This document shows, in pieces, positions 1 through 5,484 of a stretch of 6,266 nucleotides of DNA. Source of the stretch: DASVAL01 sp035649575. Its GTDB lineage: Bacteria > Planctomycetota > UBA1135 > UBA2386. Each line of letters starts with the position of its first letter. The stretch's first letter is position 1. The stretch is from positions 1 through 6,266 of the forward strand of contig DASRJH010000326.1 of the NCBI GenBank assembly GCA_035649575.1, read 5' to 3'. The position numbers and the translations under genes are program-made. Under the pieces are notes generated by a model. It ran no database searches and was not told where the DNA came from. It was given only the letters and a program-made list of their open reading frames with translations.

Positions 1-984
1 GGCCGCCGTCGACACGACGGCGCGGCCGAACCAGGCGGCCTCGATCAGCGCGTTCGGCGTGCCTTCGATGCGCGACGTGAGCAGCGCCATGTCGGCGGCG
101 CGCAGGATCGTGGCGACATCGAGCCGCCGGCCGAGCACGTGCAGGCAGTCGCCGAGGCCGAGGCTCCGGGCGAGCTCGTTGACCTCGGCCTGCATCGGAC
201 CGTCGCCCGCGAGCACCGCGTGCAGGTCGGGGACCACGGACCGCGCCGCGGCGATCGCGCGCACGAACACGAGCGGTCGCTTCTCTTCGTTGAGGCGCAA
301 CAGGCCGGCTACAAGAGGGGCGCCGTCGGGCACGGCGCACTCGTTGCGGAATGCGAGCACGTCCGCCGCGCTGGCGTCGCCGAGCGTCGCGGTGTCGAGG
401 CCGTTGTAGACGATGCGGAATCCTACGCCGGCGCCGAGCCACGTTTCGTAGTCGTCGGCGCATACGCGGCTGTTCGCGAACATGCGCACGCGCGGGCTCG
501 CCGCGAGCATCCGGTAGTAGCGCTCGAACCAGGGACGATACTGATCCGGGTAGTGCGTCGGGTTGTAGCTGCGCACCCCGAGCGCGATGCAGGGCACGTC
601 CGCGACCAGGCCCGCGATGCCGCCGCTGATGTTGGGGATGTCGAGGCAGCAGTGCAGCACGTCGGGCCGCAGGACGCTGATGTGCGAGAACAGCCGCCAC
701 ACTTCGTCGCGCAGCCCCTCGGGCATTCCCGCGAGCAGTTGCAGGCGCCGTGCGTCGCGCGCGGCGGTGTCGAGCGCGAACTCGGAGTCGGCGCGGCTCG
801 CCGCTCGCAACTGCACCTTCGTGTTGCGCAGCAGTGAGCGGTAGTGGCTGCCGCTGCCGTGCAGACCGGACAGCGCAAGGATCGTGACCTCGAGGCCGCG
901 GCGGTCGAGTTCGATGGCCAGGTTGCAGAGCTGGCGTTCGGTGCCGCCCGGAAACAGCGCGCCGCTGACCATGACCACCCTGCC
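1..984 (-). other. Module 3: family 4 (GT-B) glycosyltransferase, C-terminus missing (residues 1039-1366)
   Basis: The N-terminal Rossmann half opens with RVVMVSGALFPGGTERQ at 1040-1056, the usual first strand and glycine loop that meets the acceptor, followed by LAIELDRRG. The C-terminal half has VYNGLD near 1231-1236, LRLNEEKRP (the family's reading is usually GRL..EKG), LAGDGPMQAEV, LGRRLDVATILRAADMALLTSR, and then EGTPNALIE, where E1345 and E1353 form the EX7E pair that contacts the nucleotide sugar in retaining GT4 enzymes. The window ends at AVVSTAA, just before the final helices that close the fold. It probably transfers a sugar from a nucleotide donor to a lipid-linked or oligosaccharide acceptor at the cytoplasmic membrane face. 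Donor and acceptor cannot be read from sequence. No membrane anchor is visible. Confidence 0.9.
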
Positions 985-3900
985 GCCCGGACCGAGTTCG
1001 GGCGCGCGCGGCGCACCCTCGCGCGCGAGGTCGTCCAGACGGTGATCGAAGTCGTCGGTCGACGCGATGGCCGGCTTCAGCCAGACGCCCTCGGCGCTGC
1101 CGTTGTCCTCGGCCAGCGTCTCGCCGGACGGCACCATGACGATCGAGTAGATGCGGCCGTTGTTGTTCGGGTTCGTGTCGTCCGAAGCCGAGAACCAGAC
1201 GTGGTCGTTCCACACCGAGTGGCGACCGCCGCCGAGGCGCCGCACCTCCTCGTGCACGCAATCGGGCATCGGCAGCGCGCGGCCGTCTTCGTGCACGACG
1301 GCGTGCCAGCCTTGCTGCAGCAGGTGCAGCGGCACGCGCATGGACCGCAGCGACGCGAGCCAGCAGGCTCCGCCGTCGTTCCGGAACGGGCGGCGGAACT
1401 GGTAGATCCGCTGGTTCGCGGGGTCCTTCTCGAGCCAGCGGCCCAGACTCTCGCGCGCCGTGAGCGCCAGGTGACCGATCGGTGTCGCGCCGAGGAAGTG
1501 CAGCATCCCGGAGCGGTGGCTGCCGCGCAACGCGACGAGGTAGCGCCGCCCGTTCCGCGCAGGTTCCGTGTTGTCGCTCGAAGCGAACCACAGCCAGTCG
1601 CCGACGAGACCGAACCGGCCGCGGCCGTAGCGAGCGATGGCCTGCGGACTGCTGTCGCCGTGCGGCAGCAATGCGTCGTCCTCGAACATCACGAGGCGCC
1701 CCTTGCGACCCTGCGCGCGCTCCCTGGCCAACCTCGGCAGCGCGATCTTCCAGGCGAAGCCACCCGCGTGCTCGATCGCGTCGGGGCGCCGCGACGGTAC
1801 GCGGTGTCCGAACAGCCGTTCGCCGAGCCGCGGTGAGCGCGTCGTGATGTCGGGCGCCCCGTTCGCGACTGCCGAGGCCTCGCTCACACACCAGCGATTG
1901 CCCACACGGTGCACGATCGGCTGGCGGCGTTCCTGCAGGAAGCCGAACAGGTCGGCATGCGCCTCCTCGAATCGCTCGGCGAAGACTGCCGGGCCCGCTG
2001 GCAGCCAATCCAGTCCGGCGCAGTCCGGCGCTGCCGGCACGTTCCACGACAGCGTGGCGTTCCGCACGGCCGGAGGCGTCTCGATGGCATCGGGCGTGAC
2101 GATCACGGAGCCCTGCGGCAGCTGCCTCACCCACGGCGGCAGTGCGTCGCTGCAGAAGACGACCGCCGGCTGCGCCGCCGCATGCAGATGCTGCAGCAGC
2201 AACAGGTCCTCCTGGTGCAGGTCGCCGGTCATCACCTCTTCGAGCGTGCGGCGCTCCAGCGGCGGTGTGGTCGCGTCGTCGCCGCGCGAACACGGATGCG
2301 CGCGCAGCCAGGTCTCGAGCACGAGCATGATCCACACCTGGTAGAACGAGAAGCCCTCCGGCCCGGCGACGCGGCGCACGAACCTCTCGCGTCCCTTTCG
2401 GTCGATCCATTGCGACAGCTTGCTGTCGTTGCCGAGCGTCAGCTCACGCAGCCACGACACCATCTTCTCCCTGCCCCAGCCGGTCTTCGTCGGCACGCCG
2501 AATCCCATCTTGGGGCGGTCGAGCCACTCTCGCGGCAGGTAGCGCTGCGCGACCTGCTTCAGCACGAGCTTGCCCTGCGGGCCAGAGAGCAGGCTGGTCC
2601 TGTAGCAGTCGTCGACCGCGAGCTGTTCGCAGAACGCCGCGAGCTCGCGGCTCAGGAACGGCGTGCGCACTTCGAGCGAGTGCTGCATGCTCATGCGATC
2701 GACCTTGGCGAGCACGGCGCCCGGCATGTAGTGCTCGGCGTCGTGGCGACGCATGCGATGCAGCAATGGTCCGGGTTCGCGGCTCAAGCGCCGCCGCAGC
2801 GATTCGAGCAGCGCCTTGGTTCGCGGCGGCACCATGCCGAACAACTCGATGAGGTCCTCGTCGACATACAGCAGCGTCCGCGTGTCGTAGTACCGCCGGC
2901 CCGCGTCGAAGCCGCGCCTGCCGCGCGCCTCCTCCTGCAGCGTCATGAAGTATCTGCCATAGCCGCCGAACATCTCGTCACCGCCGTCGCCAGAGAGACA
3001 GACCGTGACGTGCTCCCGCGCGACCTTGCTCACGAGGAACGTCGGCAGACACGAGCTGTCGCCGTTCGGCTCGTCGAGCACGGTGCCGATGTGGTGCAGC
3101 AGTGGCAGCACGTCGAGCTCGAGCAGGCGGTCGTGGTGCTCGGTGCCGAGGTGTGTTGCGACCTGCCGCGCGAACAGGTGCTCGGATTCGTCGGGTGCGT
3201 TCTGGAAGCCGATCGAGAACGTCTTGACGCGCCCGCCGAGCGCCTTCGTCATCAGCGCAACGACGGTCGACGAGTCGACGCCGCCCGACAGGAACGCGCC
3301 GAGCGGCACGTCGGCGATCATGCGGGCCCGCACGAGGCCCAGCAGGATCTCCTCGAGCTCGTCGGCGAGCTCGGGCATCGGGCGCGATGGGCGGACGCCG
3401 CCATACGGCCGGAATGCGAAATGCCGGCCGAGGCGCACGTGGCCGTCGCCGTCGAGCCGCAGCCAGTGGCCCGGACGCAGCTTCTGCGCAGAGCGGTAGA
3501 TCGACCGCGGCGCGTCGACATACTGCAGCGTCAGATACTCGGCGATCGTGTCGGCGTCGATGCGGTCGTCGAAACCCGGAACGCGTGTCAACGCGTGCAG
3601 CTCGCTCGCGAACGCGAACCAGCCGTCGCCCTGGCTCCAGTAGAGCGGTTTCTCGCCGAACGGGTCGCGCGCGAGCAGCAGCTCGCGGCTGCCCGTCTGC
3701 CAATGGCCGAACGCGAACTGGCCGTCGAGCTGCTCGATCGCGCGCTCGCCGTTCTCGGCCAGCAGCGCCAGCAGGACCTCGGTGTCGCTGCGTGTGCGGA
3801 ACCGGTGCCCCGCGGCCTCGAGCTCGCGTCGCAGCTCCAGATAGTTGTAGATCTCGCCGTTGAAGGTGATCGCGTGCCGGCCTTCGGCCAGCACGAACGG

Positions 3901-4098
3901 CTGATGCCCGCCGGCGCTCGTGTCGATGATCGACAGGCGCCGGTGCGACAGCGCGCAGCGGCCGTCGGGCGACAGCCAGACGCCGCTGTCGTCGGGTCCG
4001 CGGTAGGGCATGGCGTCCGCCATGCGCGTGGCGATCTCGGCCAGGGCAGCCCGATTCCACTTGCCCACGAGGTCGACGATGCCCGCAATGCCGCACAT
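1..4098 (-). CDS. asnB: AsnB-type amidotransferase fused to a family 4 glycosyltransferase (3' end cut by window)
   Basis: A single open frame of 1366 codons starts at the ATG at 4098 and leaves the window at base 1 without a stop. The start is fixed by MCGIAGIVD: AsnB enzymes need Cys2 to become the N-terminal nucleophile after Met removal. Residues about 1-605 are a full glutamine-hydrolysing asparagine synthetase, 606-1038 are unrecognised with an internal duplication, and 1039-1366 are most of a GT-B family 4 glycosyltransferase. Ordinary AsnB proteins have about 550-640 residues, so this chain is more than twice as long, and perhaps 50-90 residues of the glycosyltransferase are still missing. 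Codon use looks uniform (G/C third positions) through all three parts. It is cytoplasmic: no signal peptide or membrane segment is visible. Inferred role: amidating a sugar carboxylate or making asparagine, coupled to glycan assembly. The fusion could be artificial if an indel lies near 2232-2285. No clear Shine-Dalgarno precedes the start. Confidence 0.85.
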   Translation of the reverse strand, partial: MCGIAGIVDLVGKWNRAALAEIATRMADAMPYRGPDDSGVWLSPDGRCALSHRRLSIIDTSAGGHQPFVLAEGRHAITFNGEIYNYLELRRELEAAGHRFRTRSDTEVLLALLAENGERAIEQLDGQFAFGHWQTGSRELLLARDPFGEKPLYWSQGDGWFAFASELHALTRVPGFDDRIDADTIAEYLTLQYVDAPRSIYRSAQKLRPGHWLRLDGDGHVRLGRHFAFRPYGGVRPSRPMPELADELEEILLGLVRARMIADVPLGAFLSGGVDSSTVVALMTKALGGRVKTFSIGFQNAPDESEHLFARQVATHLGTEHHDRLLELDVLPLLHHIGTVLDEPNGDSSCLPTFLVSKVAREHVTVCLSGDGGDEMFGGYGRYFMTLQEEARGRRGFDAGRRYYDTRTLLYVDEDLIELFGMVPPRTKALLESLRRRLSREPGPLLHRMRRHDAEHYMPGAVLAKVDRMSMQHSLEVRTPFLSRELAAFCEQLAVDDCYRTSLLSGPQGKLVLKQVAQRYLPREWLDRPKMGFGVPTKTGWGREKMVSWLRELTLGNDSKLSQWIDRKGRERFVRRVAGPEGFSFYQVWIMLVLETWLRAHPCSRGDDATTPPLERRTLEEVMTGDLHQEDLLLLQHLHAAAQPAVVFCSDALPPWVRQLPQGSVIVTPDAIETPPAVRNATLSWNVPAAPDCAGLDWLPAGPAVFAERFEEAHADLFGFLQERRQPIVHRVGNRWCVSEASAVANGAPDITTRSPRLGERLFGHRVPSRRPDAIEHAGGFAWKIALPRLARERAQGRKGRLVMFEDDALLPHGDSSPQAIARYGRGRFGLVGDWLWFASSDNTEPARNGRRYLVALRGSHRSGMLHFLGATPIGHLALTARESLGRWLEKDPANQRIYQFRRPFRNDGGACWLASLRSMRVPLHLLQQGWHAVVHEDGRALPMPDCVHEEVRRLGGGRHSVWNDHVWFSASDDTNPNNNGRIYSIVMVPSGETLAEDNGSAEGVWLKPAIASTDDFDHRLDDLAREGAPRAPELGPGGRVVMVSGALFPGGTERQLCNLAIELDRRGLEVTILALSGLHGSGSHYRSLLRNTKVQLRAASRADSEFALDTAARDARRLQLLAGMPEGLRDEVWRLFSHISVLRPDVLHCCLDIPNISGGIAGLVADVPCIALGVRSYNPTHYPDQYRPWFERYYRMLAASPRVRMFANSRVCADDYETWLGAGVGFRIVYNGLDTATLGDASAADVLAFRNECAVPDGAPLVAGLLRLNEEKRPLVFVRAIAAARSVVPDLHAVLAGDGPMQAEVNELARSLGLGDCLHVLGRRLDVATILRAADMALLTSRIEGTPNALIEAAWFGRAVVSTAA
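1135..1299 (-). repeat. Internal protein repeat, copy 2 (residues 934-988)
   Basis: This is the second copy of the 55-residue unit. Its core is VWFSASDDTNPNNNGRIY at 967-984, matching LWFASSDNTEPARNGRRY at 836-853. The conserved W-F, S-D, T, P and N-G-R-x-Y positions suggest a structural turn with acidic or amide side chains, as in metal- or sugar-binding loops. The function is unknown. Confidence 0.75.
1528..1692 (-). repeat. Internal protein repeat, copy 1 (residues 803-857)
   Basis: This unit aligns without gaps to residues 934-988 at an offset of 131. Shared residues include E806-D807, L811-P812, R823, G825, G827-R828, D834, W837-F838, S841-D842, T844, P846, N849-G850-R851 and Y853. About 20 of 55 positions are identical. 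The nucleotide sequences have diverged, so the duplication is old. Confidence 0.75.
2011..2030. repeat. Perfect 10-base tandem duplication inside the fusion gene
   Basis: CAGTCCGGCG occurs twice in direct succession. It lies in module 2, at residues 691-697 of the minus-strand protein. Ten is not a multiple of three, so gain or loss of one copy would change the frame of everything downstream. Confidence 0.8.
2284..4098 (-). other. Module 1: class B asparagine synthetase / amidotransferase (residues 1-605)
   Basis: The N-terminal Ntn glutaminase domain carries Cys2, RGPDD at 33-37, LSHRRLSIID at 50-59, GGHQP at 63-67, FNGEIYNY at 79-86 and RSDTE at 103-107, which together form the glutamine site. 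The C-terminal ATP-pyrophosphatase domain carries the P-loop SGGVDSS at 271-277, DEPNGDSS at 342-349, SGDGGDE at 369-375 and KVDRMSM at 465-471 followed by EVRTPFL. All catalytic signatures are intact, so the module should hydrolyse glutamine, pass ammonia through the chain and adenylate a carboxylate. In the family this makes asparagine from aspartate. Close relatives in polysaccharide loci, such as WbpS-type proteins, amidate uronic acids instead. The sequence does not settle the acceptor, but the glycosyltransferase neighbours favour a sugar acid. The family-like end is around TWLRAHP, near residue 602. Confidence 0.95.
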
Positions 4099-4143
4099 TG
4101 GCGGGCGATTCTGCGGCGAACGCGCGAGAAAGCAACCCGCCAA
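4098..4143. repeat. Inverted repeat with 8-base perfect arms overlapping the asnB start codon
   Basis: TTGGCGGG (4098-4105) is matched by its reverse complement CCCGCCAA (4136-4143), with 30 bases between. In the minus-strand transcript the arms would pair just upstream of and into the AUG, which could bury the ribosome site. As DNA the arms could instead be an operator. The GC-rich background makes a chance match possible. Confidence 0.4.
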
Positions 4144-4196
4144 GGCCGCCGCCGTCGTGGCGTGTCTGGGGCCGCTCAGCTACGGTGCGCGAGCCG
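4099..4196. promoter_or_regulatory. Divergent intergenic region with the leaders of both flanking genes
   Basis: The 98 bases lie between two divergent start codons (ATG at 4098 on minus, ATG at 4197 on plus), so promoters or leaders for both genes are expected here. I see no convincing -10/-35 pair; the region is almost as GC-rich as the genes. TACGGT at 4181-4186 is only a weak -10 candidate, and it is too close to the plus-strand start to be persuasive. No strong Shine-Dalgarno stands before either start. Alternative plus-strand starts fall inside it (GTG 4185, TTG 4098). Confidence 0.4.
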
Positions 4197-5423
4197 ATGG
4201 CTGTCCCGGGGCTGCGTTTCCTGTTCGCCCGGCGCGGCGAGAGCTGGGCCACGCTCGTGGGTCTGTTCTGGCGTTCGCTGCGGGCCGAAGGCATCGGCGC
4301 GACGTGGCGGCGATTGCGCAACTACGTCGGCGCGGTGACCGCGGCGGCGCGCACGCCCCTGCCGCCGCCGACGACGCGCAAGGACGTGCTGTTCGTCGCG
4401 GGTTGCCCGGGGCATCCGCGCCGCTGGCGCTGCGAACACGCGCTCGAGCGCAACGCCGCGACCGGGCGCTCGGGCGATCTCGTCGACCACCCGGCCGCGC
4501 CGCTGCTCGACTACGTCGACTGCTACGAGCAGTTCGTGCTGCAGCGCGTGCCACACGACCCCGCCGTCGAGGCGTTCGTGCGCAAAGCAAGGCAGAAGGG
4601 CAAGAGCGTGGTCGTGGACGTCGACGACCTCGTGATCCACGAACGCTACGGGCCCGAGCTGCCGATCCTGAATGGCTACACGCCGCTCGCGCGGGAACTC
4701 TACGTGCAGCAGATGGCCCGCATCGGGCAGGTGCTCGAGCTCGTGTCCGAGGCGACGGCCGCGACGGAGACGCTGGCCGTGCAGCTGCGGCACTGCTTCC
4801 CGCGCCTCGAGGTCCAGGTCGTGCGCAACGTGGCGAGTCGCGAAATGGTCGCGCGCAGCGCAGCGGCCCTGGCCGCGGCACCCGACGTCGCGCCGGGTGG
4901 CGTGGTCACGATCGGCTACTTCGCCGGCACGCGCACGCACGCGGCCGACTTTGCGACGATCGAACGAGTGCTGGCCGAGGTGCTCGCGGCGCGGCCGAAG
5001 GCGCGGCTCTTGCTAGTCGGAGAAATCGGGGAGATCGACGCGCCGGGCCCGCTCGGCGCATTCGCGGATCGCGTCGCGAAGCTGCCGGCCGTGCCGTGGC
5101 CCGAGCTGCCGGCGCTGTTGCGGCGCGCCGATGTGCACGTGGTGCCGCTCGCGGACACGCTGTTCGCCGCGTGCAAGAGCGAGCTCAAATGGGTCGAAGC
5201 CGCGCTCGTCGGCAGACCCGTCGTCGCCGCGGCCGTGGGGCCATATCGCGACTGTGTTCGCACCGCAGAAAATGGCTGGCTCGCGTCGAGCCCGCATCAG
5301 TTCGGACCGCACCTGTTGCAGGCGATCGACGACGCCGGGCTCCGCGTGCGCCTCGGAGCAGCGAGCCGCGGTGAGGTGTTGGCCCGATGGACGACGACAG
5401 CGCGTGGCCTCGGGTCACCGTGA
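4197..5423 (+). CDS. GT-B glycosyltransferase (family 4-like), polysaccharide biosynthesis
   Basis: This 408-residue cytoplasmic protein is complete and ends at the TGA at 5421-5423. The first half shows VLFVAGCPGHPRRWRCEH at 64-81, FVLQRV at 113-118 and VVVDVDDLV at 138-146. This pattern is typical of polysaccharide glycosyltransferases that read a donor-independent N-terminal Rossmann domain and then a DVDDL loop. The second half begins with IGYFAGTRTHAADF at 239-252, followed by a beta-alpha-beta nucleotide-binding unit (ARLLLVGEIG) and the signature CKSELKWVEAALVGRPVVA from about 326, where E329, K331 and E334 lie at the donor phosphate/ribose site. No signal peptide or membrane helix is seen. 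I chose the ATG at 4197 because family similarity starts near MAVPGLRFLF; GTG 4185 or TTG 4098 would add residues without resemblance. It diverges from the amidotransferase-glycosyltransferase gene, suggesting the same glycan pathway. Sugar specificity is unknown. Confidence 0.88.
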   Translation: MAVPGLRFLFARRGESWATLVGLFWRSLRAEGIGATWRRLRNYVGAVTAAARTPLPPPTTRKDVLFVAGCPGHPRRWRCEHALERNAATGRSGDLVDHPAAPLLDYVDCYEQFVLQRVPHDPAVEAFVRKARQKGKSVVVDVDDLVIHERYGPELPILNGYTPLARELYVQQMARIGQVLELVSEATAATETLAVQLRHCFPRLEVQVVRNVASREMVARSAAALAAAPDVAPGGVVTIGYFAGTRTHAADFATIERVLAEVLAARPKARLLLVGEIGEIDAPGPLGAFADRVAKLPAVPWPELPALLRRADVHVVPLADTLFAACKSELKWVEAALVGRPVVAAAVGPYRDCVRTAENGWLASSPHQFGPHLLQAIDDAGLRVRLGAASRGEVLARWTTTARGLGSP

Positions 5424-5442
5424 GAAACAGCGACGAGGGGCT

Positions 5443-5447
5443 AGGAG
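5443..5447 (+). promoter_or_regulatory. Shine-Dalgarno-like AGGAG upstream of the carboxypeptidase
   Basis: AGGAG lies in the 61-base gap after the glycosyltransferase stop. It sits 7 bases before an in-frame GTG at 5455, an ideal spacing, but 37 bases before the ATG at 5485. It therefore favours a GTG start that would lengthen the signal peptide n-region by ten residues. No terminator hairpin is evident in the gap, so read-through from the upstream gene is possible. Confidence 0.45.
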
Positions 5448-5484
5448 CCGGCGCGTGCCATGGCAACAATCCACGGGCCAGCCC

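Larger units (their letters stand above)
985..2283 (-). other. Module 2: unrecognised region with internal duplication (residues 606-1038)
   Basis: About 430 residues lie between the amidotransferase and the glycosyltransferase, and I cannot assign them to a family. They begin with a short linker (DDATTPPLERRTLEEV), then MTGDLHQED at 623, which could be an internal start. Two copies of a 55-residue unit lie at 803-857 and 934-988. Each has an ED..LP segment, a G.GR turn and a W-F-x-x-S-D-x-T-x-P-x-x-N-G-R-x-Y core. The region is rich in Trp, Arg and Gly, with no predicted membrane segment or signal peptide. A possible degenerate third copy (RVGNRWCVSEAS, about 731-742) precedes them. Repeated aromatic and Asp/Asn-rich beta-type units would suit glycan binding or a small beta scaffold, but that is only inference. 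The last 20 or so residues before the glycosyltransferase (PRAPELGPGG) look like a flexible linker. Confidence 0.6.

Noticed and set aside
844..1836. Plus-strand open frame of 330 codons, and a similar one at 139-837
   Set aside because: These too are antisense registers of the minus-strand fusion gene, with low-complexity composition and no motif.
2978..4321. Minus-strand open frame of 447 codons overlapping the AsnB start
   Set aside because: It is shifted relative to the AsnB frame, is dominated by Arg, Ala and Pro, and lacks any domain; the overlapping frame has all catalytic residues.
1909..4338. Plus-strand open frame of 809 codons opposite the amidotransferase
   Set aside because: It is the in-register antisense of the real frame. 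High third-position G/C removes stops from this register. Its product is Arg/Ala/Glu/His-rich without recognisable motifs, while the minus strand carries every AsnB signature.
4010..5374. Plus-strand open frame of 454 codons overlapping the second glycosyltransferase
   Set aside because: It is frame-shifted relative to the glycosyltransferase, is almost entirely Arg/Ala/Gly, and starts inside the divergent amidotransferase gene.
5424..5484. Terminator between the glycosyltransferase and the carboxypeptidase
   Set aside because: I found no stable hairpin followed by a T-run in this short gap.
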